DNA of 64,000 nucleotides, from NCBI RefSeq assembly GCF_001043055.1, contig NZ_JYLF01000003.1:620001-684000 (forward strand), given 5' to 3'. Below are positions 40,306-50,071 of this stretch, piece by piece. The notes under the pieces were generated by a model. It was not told where the DNA came from. It saw only the letters and a program-made list of their open reading frames with translations, and searched no databases. The translations under genes were made by a program, and so were the position numbers. This stretch comes from Pseudomonas weihenstephanensis. GTDB taxonomy: Bacteria; Pseudomonadota; Gammaproteobacteria; Pseudomonadales; Pseudomonadaceae. The stretch's first letter is position 1. Each line of letters begins with the position of its first letter.

Positions 40306-41430
40306 ATGAGTGAGGTCGGTGCAAGCGCTGGGTCGAATGACATTTTGGTCAGCTTTCGTGGCGTGCAAAAAAGCTATGACGGCGAAAACCTGATCGTCAA
40401 AGACCTCAATCTGGACATTCGTAAAGGCGAGTTTCTGACCTTGCTCGGGCCTTCAGGGTCGGGCAAAACCACCAGCCTGATGATGCTCGCAGGCTTTGAA
40501 ACGCCCACCGCGGGTGAAATCCTGCTGGCGGGCCGCTCGATCAATAACGTGCCGCCGCACAAGCGCGACATTGGCATGGTGTTTCAAAACTACGCGCTGT
40601 TTCCGCACATGACCGTGGCCGAAAACCTGGGCTTTCCGCTGTCGGTGCGCGGCCTCAACCGCACGGATATCAGTGAGCGGGTCAAGCGTGTGTTGAGCAT
40701 GGTGCAGCTCGAGGCGTTTGCCCAACGTTACCCGGCGCAACTTTCGGGCGGCCAGCAACAGCGGGTGGCACTGGCGCGCGCGCTGGTGTTCGAACCGCAG
40801 CTGGTGCTGATGGACGAGCCGTTGGGCGCGCTGGACAAGCAACTGCGCGAGCACATGCAGATGGAGATCAAACACCTGCACCAGCGCCTCGGTGTGACCG
40901 TGGTTTACGTGACTCACGACCAGGGCGAAGCGCTGACCATGTCGGATCGGGTGGCGGTATTCCATCAAGGTGAAATCCAGCAAATTGCCCCGCCGCGTAG
41001 CCTCTACGAAGAGCCGAAAAACACCTTCGTTGCCAATTTCATCGGCGAAAACAACCGCCTCAATGGCCGCCTGCACAGTCAGGACGGCGAGCGCTGCGTG
41101 GTCGAATTGGGTCGCGGTGAGAAGGTGCAAGCGCTGGCGGTGAATGTGGGGCGCACCGGCGACCCGGTGACCCTGTCGATCCGCCCGGAGCGCATCAGCC
41201 TCAACGGCGCCAGTGAGTCCTGCGTGAACCGTTTCTCGGGGCGAGTTGAAGAGTTCATCTACCTGGGCGACCACGTGCGGGTGCGCCTGGAAGTTTGCGG
41301 CAAGAACGATTTTTTTGTGAAACAGCCGATTGCCGAACTGGACCCGACGCTGGCCGTCGGTGACGTGGTGCCGCTCGGTTGGCAGGTTGAACACGTACGT
41401 GCGCTGGACCCTCTCTTAGAGGCGAATTAA
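40306..41430 (+). CDS. agtA: ABC transporter ATP-binding protein AgtA
   Basis: A 374-residue PotA-like ATPase: Walker A LLGPSGSGKTTSLMML, signature LSGGQQQRVALARAL, Walker B LVLMDEPLGALD, His switch VYVTHDQGEAL, C-terminal TOBE domain. Energises import of a small amino compound (in P. aeruginosa, GABA/5-aminovalerate). ATG at 40306 after AAGGTG. First gene of agtABCD. Confidence 0.93.
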   Translation: MSEVGASAGSNDILVSFRGVQKSYDGENLIVKDLNLDIRKGEFLTLLGPSGSGKTTSLMMLAGFETPTAGEILLAGRSINNVPPHKRDIGMVFQNYALFPHMTVAENLGFPLSVRGLNRTDISERVKRVLSMVQLEAFAQRYPAQLSGGQQQRVALARALVFEPQLVLMDEPLGALDKQLREHMQMEIKHLHQRLGVTVVYVTHDQGEALTMSDRVAVFHQGEIQQIAPPRSLYEEPKNTFVANFIGENNRLNGRLHSQDGERCVVELGRGEKVQALAVNVGRTGDPVTLSIRPERISLNGASESCVNRFSGRVEEFIYLGDHVRVRLEVCGKNDFFVKQPIAELDPTLAVGDVVPLGWQVEHVRALDPLLEAN

Positions 41431-41464
41431 TCGCCCCGGCTTCACCAACCCTGTGGAGAACACC

Positions 41465-42505
41465 ATGCATAAATCCCTGAAATTATCGGTCCTGAGTATG
41501 GGCCTGTTGTGCGCCGCCAATGCGCTGGCGGCCACTGACCTGACCGTGGTCTCGTTTGGCGGGGCGAACAAGGCCGCTCAGGTCAAAGCGTTTTACGCGC
41601 CCTGGGAAGCTCGCGGCGACGGCAAAATCATCGCCGGTGAGTACAACGGTGAAATGGCCAAGATCAAAGCGATGGTCGACACCAAAAGCATCTCGTGGGA
41701 TTTGGTTGAGGTTGAATCGCCTGAACTGTCCCGTGGTTGTGACGAAGACATGTTTGAGCAACTGGACCCGGCACTGTTTGGTAATCCCGATCAGTACGTG
41801 TCTGGCGCCATTCAGTCATGCGGCGCAGGCTTCTTCGTATGGTCCACGGTCATGGCTTACAACGCTGACAAGCTGAAAACCGCGCCGACCAGTTGGGCGG
41901 ATTTCTGGGACACCAAAACCTTTCCCGGCAAACGCGGGCTGCGCAAAGGCGCCAAGTACACATTGGAATTTGCACTGATGGCAGACGGGGTTGCGCCCAA
42001 AGATGTGTACACGGTGCTGGCGAGCAAGGACGGTCAGAACCGCGCCTTCAAAAAGCTCGACGAGTTGAAACCGAGCATCCAGTGGTGGGAAGCCGGTGCA
42101 CAGCCGCCGCAGTACCTGGCCTCGGGTGATGTGGTGATGAGTTCGGCGTACAACGGCCGCATCGCTGCGGTGCAAAAAGAAAGCAACCTGAAGATCGTGT
42201 GGAACGGCGGCATTTACGACTTCGACGCGTGGGCCATCCCGAAAGGTTTGAGCCCGGCCAAAGCTGAGGCTGCGAAAAAGTTCATGCAGTTCACGCTTCA
42301 ACCTCAACAGCAGAGTGTGTACTCGCAAAACATCGCGTATGGCCCGGCGAATAAAGAGGCCATGCCGCTGCTGCCTAAAGAGGTGCAAGCCGACATGCCG
42401 ACCGCGCCTGAAAACATCAAGGATCAGGTGCAGATCGACGTCAGCTTCTGGGCTGATAACGGCGAGCAACTGGAGCAACGTTTCAACGCGTGGGCTGCCA
42501 AGTAA
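41465..42505 (+). CDS. agtB: ABC transporter periplasmic binding protein AgtB
   Basis: A 346-residue secreted protein: signal peptide ending NALAATD, polyamine/iron-type binding fold (TVVSFGGANKAAQVKAFYAP, NGEMAKIKAMVDTKSISWDL). It captures the substrate for the AgtCD channel. RBS GTGGAGAA; 34 bp after agtA. Confidence 0.92.
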   Translation: MHKSLKLSVLSMGLLCAANALAATDLTVVSFGGANKAAQVKAFYAPWEARGDGKIIAGEYNGEMAKIKAMVDTKSISWDLVEVESPELSRGCDEDMFEQLDPALFGNPDQYVSGAIQSCGAGFFVWSTVMAYNADKLKTAPTSWADFWDTKTFPGKRGLRKGAKYTLEFALMADGVAPKDVYTVLASKDGQNRAFKKLDELKPSIQWWEAGAQPPQYLASGDVVMSSAYNGRIAAVQKESNLKIVWNGGIYDFDAWAIPKGLSPAKAEAAKKFMQFTLQPQQQSVYSQNIAYGPANKEAMPLLPKEVQADMPTAPENIKDQVQIDVSFWADNGEQLEQRFNAWAAK

Positions 42506-42573
42506 GCATCGCTGATACCCGACGCGCCCGGTCAGGGCGTGTCGCCCTTGTTTAAAGATTTGCGGAGTTCGCC

Positions 42574-43821
42574 ATGGCCCTCGCCATCCCCTTGAACGAA
42601 GTCTCCAGCCCCAGCTTGAAGAAGCGCCTGGCGCATGCCGAGCGTGTGAATCGCTGGAAGGCGCAGGCGTTGATTGCACCGTTGGTGATCTTTCTGCTGC
42701 TGGTGTTTTTGGTGCCGATTGCTGCGCTGTTGTACAAAAGTGTCGGCAACCCGGAAGTGGTCGAAGGCTTGCCTCGCACCGTGGTGGCGGTGCACGGCTG
42801 GGATGGCAAAGGCTTACCGGCTGAGCCGGTGTATCTGGCGCTCAGCGAGGACTTGGCCGAGGCACGCAAGAATCAAGTATTGGGCGATTTGTCCAAACGT
42901 CTGAACATGGAGTTGGCAGGCTACCGCAGCCTGTTGATGAAAACTGCCAAAGCGCTGCCGTTCAAGGCGGTGCCGGCATCTTACAAAGACGCACTGGAAA
43001 CCCTCGACGAGCGTTGGGGCGACCCGGCGTATTGGCAGGCGATCAAGCGCAATAGCTCAAGCGTGACCCCGTTTTACCTGCTGGCAGCGGTCGATCATCG
43101 TATTGATGACCTCGGCGAAGTGGCTCCGGCTACACCGGATCAGGCGATTTACCTGGACATCTTCGCCCGTACCTTTTGGATGGGATTGGTCATCACCTGC
43201 ATCTGTCTGGTGCTGGCTTACCCCTTGGCGTACCTGCTGGCCAACTTGCCCGCACGCCAAAGCAACTTGTTGATGATTCTGGTGCTGCTGCCGTTCTGGA
43301 CCTCGGTGCTGGTGCGCGTCGCGGCCTGGATCGTCTTGCTGCAATCTGGGGGGCTGATCAACAGTGCCCTGATGAGCATGGGCGTCATCGACAAACCGTT
43401 GGAGTTGGTGTTTAACCGCACCGGGGTCTATATCTCGATGGTGCACATCCTATTGCCGTTCATGATCTTGCCGATTTACAGCGTGATGAAGGGTATTTCG
43501 CCGACCTATATGCGGGCAGCGATCTCACTGGGATGTCATCCATTTGCCAGCTTCTGGCGCGTTTATTTCCCACAGACGTATGCCGGTGTCGGTGCCGGTT
43601 GCCTGCTGGTGTTCATCATCGCCATTGGCTACTACATCACCCCCGCATTGCTGGGCAGCCCTAACGATCAAATGGTCAGTTATTTCGTGGCGTTCTACAC
43701 CAATACCAGCATCAACTGGGGCATGGCCACGGCGTTGGGCGGTTTGCTGCTACTGGCGACGGTGGTGCTGTACCTGATTTACAACTGGCTGGTGGGCGCC
43801 ACCCGCCTGCGTCTGAATTAA
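42574..43821 (+). CDS. agtC: ABC transporter permease AgtC with large periplasmic insert
   Basis: A 415-residue permease. After a cytoplasmic N-terminus and first helix (LVIFLLLVFLVPIAALLY) there is an insert of about 130-150 residues before the remaining five helices, which carry the EAA loop (YMRAAISLGCHPFASFWRVY). PotB-type permeases are usually about 290 residues; the extra length is the insert. Forms the channel with AgtD. Confidence 0.92.
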   Translation: MALAIPLNEVSSPSLKKRLAHAERVNRWKAQALIAPLVIFLLLVFLVPIAALLYKSVGNPEVVEGLPRTVVAVHGWDGKGLPAEPVYLALSEDLAEARKNQVLGDLSKRLNMELAGYRSLLMKTAKALPFKAVPASYKDALETLDERWGDPAYWQAIKRNSSSVTPFYLLAAVDHRIDDLGEVAPATPDQAIYLDIFARTFWMGLVITCICLVLAYPLAYLLANLPARQSNLLMILVLLPFWTSVLVRVAAWIVLLQSGGLINSALMSMGVIDKPLELVFNRTGVYISMVHILLPFMILPIYSVMKGISPTYMRAAISLGCHPFASFWRVYFPQTYAGVGAGCLLVFIIAIGYYITPALLGSPNDQMVSYFVAFYTNTSINWGMATALGGLLLLATVVLYLIYNWLVGATRLRLN

Positions 43822-43831
43822 GGAGGCCGCC

Positions 43832-44656
43832 ATGCTGAGCCCTTACATGTCCCCCGTTGAACGGGTGTGGTTCTACAGCTTGCGCATCCTTTGCGGGCTG
43901 ATTCTGTTGTTTTTGATCTTGCCGGTGCTGGTGATCATTCCGTTGTCGTTCAACTCCGGAAGTTTTCTGGTTTACCCGTTGCAGGGCTTTTCGTTGCATT
44001 GGTATCAGGACTTCTTCGCCTCGGCCGAATGGATGCGCGCATTGAAAAACAGTGTGATCGTGGCCCCGGCGGCCACGGTGTTGGCAATGGTGTTTGGCAC
44101 GTTGGCGGCGATTGGGTTGACCCGTGGTGACTTCCCCGGCAAAGCGCTGGTCATGGCGCTGGTGATCTCGCCGATGGTGGTGCCGGTGGTGATTATTGGT
44201 GTGGCCAGCTACCTGTTTTTCGCGCCCTTGGGGCTGGGTAACAGCTACTTCTCGTTGATCGTGGTGCATGCGGTGCTGGGCGTGCCGTTTGTGATCATTA
44301 CCGTGTCGGCGACGTTGCAGGGGTTCAACCAAAACCTGGTGCGGGCGGCGGCCAGTTTGGGCGCTTCGCCGCTGACCGCTTTTCGCCGGGTGACTTTACC
44401 GCTGATTGCGCCGGGCGTGATCTCAGGTGCTCTTTTTGCCTTTGCCACCTCGTTTGATGAAGTGGTGGTGACGCTGTTTCTGGCCGGGCCGGAGCAAGCG
44501 ACGTTGCCGCGCCAGATGTTCAGCGGCATCCGTGAAAACCTCAGCCCCACCATTGCCGCAGCGGCCACGCTGCTGATTGCGTTCTCCGTCGTGTTGCTAC
44601 TGACGCTGGAGTGGTTGCGCGGGCGCAGTGAGAAATTGCGTACAGCACAGGTCTAA
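43832..44656 (+). CDS. agtD: ABC transporter permease AgtD
   Basis: A 274-residue PotC-like permease with six helices and an EAA loop (LVRAAASLGASPLTAFRRVT). Starts 10 bp after agtC behind AAGGAGG. Its end overlaps the RAYT gene tail by four bases, convergent. Confidence 0.94.
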   Translation: MLSPYMSPVERVWFYSLRILCGLILLFLILPVLVIIPLSFNSGSFLVYPLQGFSLHWYQDFFASAEWMRALKNSVIVAPAATVLAMVFGTLAAIGLTRGDFPGKALVMALVISPMVVPVVIIGVASYLFFAPLGLGNSYFSLIVVHAVLGVPFVIITVSATLQGFNQNLVRAAASLGASPLTAFRRVTLPLIAPGVISGALFAFATSFDEVVVTLFLAGPEQATLPRQMFSGIRENLSPTIAAAATLLIAFSVVLLLTLEWLRGRSEKLRTAQV

Positions 44657-45111
44657 ATCCAGCAGGCGTCCCACAGGGGGTAATCGCCGATCCGCGAGGT
44701 CAACTGAGCGCGGATCGGGTTTTGGATCAGGTAGCGGGCGGCGGCCTTGAGATCATCTTCCCGGCGCAAGGTTCGGTCGTGATAGCCCTTTTGCCATAGC
44801 CGGCTTGTGGATTGGGTGGCGAGATTGACAGCGACGCTGCTGCGCGACTTTATTCGGCACATCAACTCACCCAGCGACTTTGTGCGTAACTCTACGAGCC
44901 AATGGCAGTGATCAGGCATTACGACCCAGGCGAGTGAGTTAACGATGCCTTCGTCGTGAGCTTGTCGGAGTTGGTTGACCACGAGGCGGCCCAGATGGAA
45001 GTCACTGAATACGGGTCGTCGTTGGTCGGTGACGGTAGTGAGCATATAGATGCGGCCGGGTTCGGAGTAGCGGCCTTTGAGTAGGTGTTTGCTGTTGTAG
45101 GATTTTGGCAT
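44653..45111 (-). CDS. REP-associated tyrosine transposase (RAYT)
   Basis: A 152-residue single-strand DNA endonuclease/transposase of the IS200-like Y1 superfamily: GRIYMLTTVTDQRRPVFSDF, HUH-type VVMPDHCHWLVEL, and YHDRTLRREDDL with the catalytic Tyr. RAYTs are domesticated enzymes that mobilise REP/REPIN hairpins. A perfect REPIN lies just upstream (45215-45269). The C-terminus abuts agtD. Confidence 0.9.
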   Translation of the reverse strand: MPKSYNSKHLLKGRYSEPGRIYMLTTVTDQRRPVFSDFHLGRLVVNQLRQAHDEGIVNSLAWVVMPDHCHWLVELRTKSLGELMCRIKSRSSVAVNLATQSTSRLWQKGYHDRTLRREDDLKAAARYLIQNPIRAQLTSRIGDYPLWDACWI

Positions 45112-45214
45112 TCCTTTGCCTTCGTGAAGAGGGATGTTTTCTAAAGTTAGATGGGTTATCAGGCAACGCCTTGTGCCTTTATTGGCAAGATATTGCAGGA
45201 CGCTGTTGGGCCTT

Positions 45215-45269
45215 ATCGCAGCCTTCGGCAGCGATGTATGCCTATGTAGTCGCTGCCGAAGGCTGCGAT
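45215..45269. repeat. REPIN: perfect inverted pair of 20-bp REPs
   Basis: ATCGCAGCCTTCGGCAGCGA (45215-45234), 15-nt spacer, TCGCTGCCGAAGGCTGCGAT (45250-45269): an exact inverted pair. It is located between the RAYT start and rpe, the typical genomic partner position. Confidence 0.93.
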
Positions 45270-45359
45270 CGGTCGCGTAGCGGCCGCAAGGCGGTGTGCG
45301 CGTCGGGGCGCGCGGTATACAATGCGCGCCACCGTGTTTAGCTCACTAAAAGGTGCGTC

Positions 45360-46034
45360 ATGCAGCCCTTCGCTATTGCCCCATCGATTCTTTCTGCCGA
45401 TTTCGCCCGTCTTGGCGAAGAAGTAGACAACGTACTCGCTGCGGGTGCTGACTTCGTTCACTTCGATGTCATGGACAACCATTACGTCCCTAACCTGACC
45501 ATCGGCCCGATGGTATGCGCCGCATTACGCAAGTACGGGGTGACCGCTCCAATCGACGCGCATCTGATGGTCAGCCCGGTTGATCGGATCATCGGCGACT
45601 TCATCGAAGCCGGCGCGACGTACATCACCTTCCACCCCGAAGCCACGCAGCACATCGACCGCTCGCTGCAATTGATCCGCGAAGGCGGCTGCAAAGCAGG
45701 GCTGGTGTTCAACCCCGCGACCCCGCTGGACGTGCTCAAGTATGTGATGGACAAGGTCGATATGGTCTTGCTGATGAGCGTTAACCCGGGCTTCGGCGGC
45801 CAGAAGTTCATCCCCGGCACTCTGGACAAACTGCGTGAAGCGCGGGCGCTGATCGATGCTTCGGGCCGTGATATTCGCCTGGAGATCGACGGCGGCGTGA
45901 ATGTCGGCAATATCCGTCAAATCGCTGAGGCGGGTGCTGACACGTTCGTCGCGGGTTCGGCTATTTTCAACACGCCCAACTACGAAGAAGTTATTCAGAA
46001 AATGCGTGCCGAGCTTGCGTTGGCGCGTCCGTGA
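45360..46034 (+). CDS. rpe: ribulose-phosphate 3-epimerase
   Basis: A 224-residue TIM barrel starting [20 protein letters not shown] with [16 protein letters not shown] (metal/catalytic), [38 protein letters not shown] and VDGGVN-type end. It interconverts ribulose- and xylulose-5-phosphate. Its stop overlaps the gph GTG start (GTGA). Confidence 0.98.
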   Translation: MQPFAIAPSILSADFARLGEEVDNVLAAGADFVHFDVMDNHYVPNLTIGPMVCAALRKYGVTAPIDAHLMVSPVDRIIGDFIEAGATYITFHPEATQHIDRSLQLIREGGCKAGLVFNPATPLDVLKYVMDKVDMVLLMSVNPGFGGQKFIPGTLDKLREARALIDASGRDIRLEIDGGVNVGNIRQIAEAGADTFVAGSAIFNTPNYEEVIQKMRAELALARP

Positions 46035-46849
46035 GCGGTTTTGAGCAGCTCCTTCAGGGGCAATTGCCCAAGCTGGTGATGTTCGATCTGGACGGCACGC
46101 TGATTGATTCGGTGCCAGACCTGGCCTCGGCCGTAGAAACCATGCTGCTCAAGTTGGGCCGTCCGCCTGCCGGTCTTGAAAACGTGAAGATGTGGATCGG
46201 CAACGGTGCGCCGATGCTGGTACGCCGTGCGTTGGCGGGCAATCTTGAGGCCTCGGGTGTCGACGACGCCGAGGCCGAGCACGCACTGGAGATTTTCATG
46301 GAGGCCTACGATGGCGGCCATGGTCAGACCAAGGTCTATCCCGGTGTGCGCGAAAGTCTCAAGTGGCTGCAAAAACAGGGCGTCGAGATGGCCCTGATCA
46401 CCAACAAGCCTGAGCGCTTTGTGGCACCGCTGCTGGATGAATTGAAGCTGGGGCGCTTTTTTCGCTGGATTATCGGTGGCGATACGTTGCCGCAGAAAAA
46501 GCCCGACCCCGAAGCGCTGTTGTTCGTGATGAAAATGGCCGGCGTCACCCCGCAGCAATCAATGTTTATTGGTGATTCACGCAATGACGTGTTGGCTGCC
46601 AAGGCCGCAGGTGTGCGTTGTGTGGCGCTCAATTATGGCTATAACCACGGTCGCCCGATTGAAGAAGAGTCGCCGGACATGGTGATCGGTAACCTGCAAG
46701 AGCTGATAGCCGGTTGCTTAGATTCGGCGGCTGAGATAACGTTGGGCACTTCTGTTCACCCCTCTCGTAGAGATTCCATCGTGGTGGTCACTCGCAAACT
46801 CTGGATGAAAGTTATCAAGGCCCTGGCCCGTTGGCGTTGGCGCGCCTGA
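46031..46849 (+). CDS. gph: phosphoglycolate phosphatase
   Basis: A 272-residue HAD hydrolase: [20 protein letters not shown] (nucleophile Asp), [36 protein letters not shown]. It clears 2-phosphoglycolate. GTG start overlaps the rpe stop. After residue about 225 ([10 protein letters not shown]) the extra C-terminal segment runs through a Trp-rich tail ([17 protein letters not shown]), which looks like the trp leader peptide read in the same frame. Confidence 0.95.
   Translation: MSGFEQLLQGQLPKLVMFDLDGTLIDSVPDLASAVETMLLKLGRPPAGLENVKMWIGNGAPMLVRRALAGNLEASGVDDAEAEHALEIFMEAYDGGHGQTKVYPGVRESLKWLQKQGVEMALITNKPERFVAPLLDELKLGRFFRWIIGGDTLPQKKPDPEALLFVMKMAGVTPQQSMFIGDSRNDVLAAKAAGVRCVALNYGYNHGRPIEEESPDMVIGNLQELIAGCLDSAAEITLGTSVHPSRRDSIVVVTRKLWMKVIKALARWRWRA
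46805..46849 (+). promoter_or_regulatory. trpL: candidate trpL leader peptide nested in the gph 3' end
   Basis: ATG at 46805 begins [14 protein letters not shown], a 14-residue peptide with two near-adjacent Trp codons (46832 and 46838) and one more just before it (46802), ending at TGA 46847. It is in frame with gph and shares its stop. Trp-codon-rich leader peptides before trpE are the hallmark of transcription attenuation. A GCCGG/CCGGC hairpin (46860-46873) follows, then GTTT. trpE begins at 46920. Confidence 0.6.
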
Positions 46850-46859
46850 CTTGAATCTG

Positions 46860-46878
46860 GCCGGATAGCCGGCACGTT
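46860..46878 (+). terminator. candidate trpE attenuator hairpin
   Basis: GCCGG, ATAG, CCGGC then ACGTTT, located 10 bp after the leader stop and 42 bp before trpE. The stem is only 5 bp and the T run short, so it is a weak candidate; the alternative antiterminator pairing was not resolved. Confidence 0.35.
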
Positions 46879-46919
46879 TGCACACCTGACTGTTTGACCC
46901 TCAGACCACGAGGCACCTC

Positions 46920-48407
46920 ATGATCCGTGAAGAATTCCTGCGTTTGGCCGCTGCCGGCTATAACCGTATCCCGCTTGCCCGCGAAACCCTGGCCGACTTC
47001 GACACGCCGCTGTCGATCTACTTGAAACTGGCTGACCAGCCCAACTCCTATTTGCTGGAGTCGGTGCAGGGCGGTGAGAAGTGGGGGCGTTACTCGATCA
47101 TTGGCTTGCCGTGCCGCACGGTATTGCGTGTGCATGAGCATCAGGTTCGCGTGACCCACGACGGCGTCGAGATTGAAGCGCACGAGGTTGAAGACCCGCT
47201 GACGTTTGTCGAGGCCTTTAAAGCGCGCTACAACGTGCCGACCATTACCGGTTTGCCGCGCTTCAATGGCGGGTTGGTGGGGTATTTTGGCTATGACTGT
47301 GTGCGTTATGTGGAAAAGCGCCTCGGCAAATGCCCGAACCCTGATCCGCTGGGCGTGCCGGACATTCTGCTGATGGTGTCGGATGCCGTGGTGGTGTTCG
47401 ACAACCTCGCGGGCAAGATGCACGCGATTGTGTTGGTTGATCCGGCGCAACCTGATGCTTATGAAGAAGGCCAGGCGCGGCTTGAGGCATTGCTTGAGCA
47501 GTTGCGTCAGCCGATTGCGCCGCGTCGCGGTCTGGACTTTACGGCTCAGCAGTCAGCGGACCCGGTGTTCCGCTCCAGCTTCACCCAGGGTGATTACGAG
47601 CAAGCGGTCGACACAATCAAGGACTACATCCTCGCGGGCGATTGTATGCAAGTCGTCCCCTCGCAGCGCATGTCCATCGACTTCAAGGCAGCGCCGATTG
47701 ATCTGTACCGTGCGTTGCGCTGCTTCAATCCGACGCCTTATATGTACTTCTTCAACTTTGGTGACTTCCACGTGGTGGGCAGTTCGCCGGAAGTGCTGGT
47801 GCGGGTTGAAGACAACCTGATCACCGTGCGCCCGATTGCCGGTACGCGCCCGCGCGGTGCAACCGAAGAGGCTGATCTGGCGCTGGAGCAAGACCTGCTC
47901 AGTGACGATAAAGAAATCGCCGAACACTTGATGCTGATCGATCTGGGCCGCAACGATACGGGCCGGGTGTCTGAGATCGGTTCGGTCAAGCTCACTGAAA
48001 AAATGGTCATCGAGCGTTACTCCAACGTGATGCACATTGTGTCCAACGTCACGGGCCAGCTGAAAAGCGGGCTGACGGCGATGGACGCGTTGCGTGCGAT
48101 CTTGCCTGCGGGAACGTTGTCGGGTGCACCGAAAATTCGGGCGATGGAAATCATTGATGAGCTGGAACCGGTCAAGCGCGGTGTCTATGGCGGCGCGGTC
48201 GGTTACTTCGCCTGGAACGGCAATATGGACACGGCCATCGCTATTCGTACGGCGGTGATCAAGAACGGTGAATTGCATGTGCAAGCGGGCGGCGGCATTG
48301 TCGCCGACTCGGTACCGGCCCTGGAGTGGGAAGAGACGCTGAACAAACGCCGCGCGATGTTTCGCGCCGTAGCGCTCGCTGAACAAACCCCCGCGTCCGA
48401 CGCCTGA
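46920..48407 (+). CDS. trpE: anthranilate synthase component I
   Basis: A 495-residue chorismate-utilising enzyme. [18 protein letters not shown] is the Trp feedback-binding LLES region; the catalytic C-terminal half has [60 protein letters not shown]. It makes anthranilate with TrpG. It is adjacent to trpG (11 bp) here; in P. aeruginosa the pyocin cluster separates them. Confidence 0.98.
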   Translation: MIREEFLRLAAAGYNRIPLARETLADFDTPLSIYLKLADQPNSYLLESVQGGEKWGRYSIIGLPCRTVLRVHEHQVRVTHDGVEIEAHEVEDPLTFVEAFKARYNVPTITGLPRFNGGLVGYFGYDCVRYVEKRLGKCPNPDPLGVPDILLMVSDAVVVFDNLAGKMHAIVLVDPAQPDAYEEGQARLEALLEQLRQPIAPRRGLDFTAQQSADPVFRSSFTQGDYEQAVDTIKDYILAGDCMQVVPSQRMSIDFKAAPIDLYRALRCFNPTPYMYFFNFGDFHVVGSSPEVLVRVEDNLITVRPIAGTRPRGATEEADLALEQDLLSDDKEIAEHLMLIDLGRNDTGRVSEIGSVKLTEKMVIERYSNVMHIVSNVTGQLKSGLTAMDALRAILPAGTLSGAPKIRAMEIIDELEPVKRGVYGGAVGYFAWNGNMDTAIAIRTAVIKNGELHVQAGGGIVADSVPALEWEETLNKRRAMFRAVALAEQTPASDA

Positions 48408-48418
48408 GGAGCTGTGCC

Positions 48419-49012
48419 ATGTTGCTGATGATCGATAATTACGACTCTTTTACTTATAACGTTGTGCAGTACCTCGGCGAGCTGGGTGCAGAGGTCAAGG
48501 TGGTGCGCAACGATGAACTGACCGTGGCCGAGATCGAGGCGCTCAACCCTGAGCGCATTGTGGTGTCGCCCGGCCCGTGCACGCCGAACGAGGCGGGCAT
48601 CTCATTGCAAGCGATCAAATACTTTGCGGGCAAGCTGCCGATTCTGGGCGTGTGCCTGGGTCATCAGTCTATCGGCCAGGCTTTTGGCGGGGACGTGGTT
48701 CGCGCACGCCAAGTCATGCACGGCAAGACCAGCCCGGTGTATCACCTCAATACGGGGGTGTTCGAAGGATTGAACAACCCATTGACCGTCACCCGTTATC
48801 ACTCGCTGGTGGTCAAGCGCGAAACCCTGCCTGAGTGCCTGGAGCTGACAGCGTGGACACAACACGCGGATGGCTCGGTGGACGAGATCATGGGGTTGCG
48901 CCACAAAACACTCAATATCGAAGGGGTGCAATTTCACCCTGAATCGATCCTGACCGAACAAGGTCATGAACTGTTCGCCAATTTTCTTAAACAAACCGGC
49001 GGCACGCGCTAA
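48419..49012 (+). CDS. trpG: anthranilate synthase component II (glutamine amidotransferase)
   Basis: A 197-residue class I amidotransferase: [20 protein letters not shown], nucleophile in [16 protein letters not shown], catalytic His in [14 protein letters not shown]. It supplies ammonia to TrpE and probably to PabB as well. Behind GAGGAGC, 11 bp after trpE. Confidence 0.98.
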   Translation: MLLMIDNYDSFTYNVVQYLGELGAEVKVVRNDELTVAEIEALNPERIVVSPGPCTPNEAGISLQAIKYFAGKLPILGVCLGHQSIGQAFGGDVVRARQVMHGKTSPVYHLNTGVFEGLNNPLTVTRYHSLVVKRETLPECLELTAWTQHADGSVDEIMGLRHKTLNIEGVQFHPESILTEQGHELFANFLKQTGGTR

Positions 49013-49021
49013 GGACTTCAT

Positions 49022-50071
49022 ATGGATATCAAGACTGCCCTGAACCGTATCGTCGGTCATCTGGACCTGACCACTGATGAAATGCGCGATGTCATGCGCG
49101 ACATCATGACCGGCCAATGCACCGAGGCGCAGATTGGCGCTTTCATGATGGGCATGCGTATGAAAAGTGAAAGCATCGACGAAATCGTCGGTGCCGTCAC
49201 CGTAATGCGCGAGTTGGCGGACAAGGTCGAACTCAATACCCTCGATGGCGTGGTCGACATTGTTGGCACCGGCGGCGACGGGGCGAATATTTTCAACGTC
49301 TCCACGGCTTCGGCATTGGTGATCGCGGCCGCCGGTTGCACGGTGGCCAAGCATGGCAATCGTGCCGTGTCCGGTAAAAGTGGCAGCGCCGACTTGCTCG
49401 AAGCGGCCGGTGTGTACCTGAACCTCACACCGGTACAAGTTGCACGGTGCATCGACAGCGTGGGCATCGGCTTCATGTTTGCCCAATCCCATCACGGCGC
49501 CATGAAGCACGCGGCCATCCCGCGTCGCGATCTTGGGCTGCGAACCCTGTTCAATATGCTTGGCCCGCTTACGAATCCGGCTGGCGTGTTGCATCAAGTG
49601 GTCGGCGTGTTCAATCAGGCGCTCTGCCGTCCGTTGGCTGAAGTGCTGCAACGCCTGGGCAGCAAGCATGTGCTGGTGGTTCATTCGCAAGATGGTCTGG
49701 ACGAGTTCAGCCTGGCGGCGCCCACGTTTGTGGCCGAGCTGCGTAAAGGCGAAATCACCGAGTATTGGGTGCAGCCTGAAGACTTGGGTATCAAGAGCCA
49801 AAGCCTGTTTGGGCTGGTGGTCGACAGCCCTGAACACTCGCTGGAACTGATCCGCGATGCTTTGGGCCGCCGTAAAACAGAGGCCGGCCAGAAAGCCGCT
49901 GAAATGATCGTACTTAATGCGGGCGCTGCGTTGTACGCTGCTGATCTTGCCTACACTCTGAAAGAAGGTGTGGCGCTGGCGCACGATGCGCTGCACACCG
50001 GGCTGGCCCGCGAAAAGCTGGAAGAACTGGGCGCGTTTACCGCGATTTTCAAGCAGGAGAATGAAGCATGA
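49022..50071 (+). CDS. trpD: anthranilate phosphoribosyltransferase
   Basis: A 349-residue enzyme with [20 protein letters not shown] (PRPP loop), [20 protein letters not shown] and [20 protein letters not shown]. Second step of tryptophan synthesis. Nine bases after trpG and overlapping trpC by four. Confidence 0.98.
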   Translation: MDIKTALNRIVGHLDLTTDEMRDVMRDIMTGQCTEAQIGAFMMGMRMKSESIDEIVGAVTVMRELADKVELNTLDGVVDIVGTGGDGANIFNVSTASALVIAAAGCTVAKHGNRAVSGKSGSADLLEAAGVYLNLTPVQVARCIDSVGIGFMFAQSHHGAMKHAAIPRRDLGLRTLFNMLGPLTNPAGVLHQVVGVFNQALCRPLAEVLQRLGSKHVLVVHSQDGLDEFSLAAPTFVAELRKGEITEYWVQPEDLGIKSQSLFGLVVDSPEHSLELIRDALGRRKTEAGQKAAEMIVLNAGAALYAADLAYTLKEGVALAHDALHTGLAREKLEELGAFTAIFKQENEA

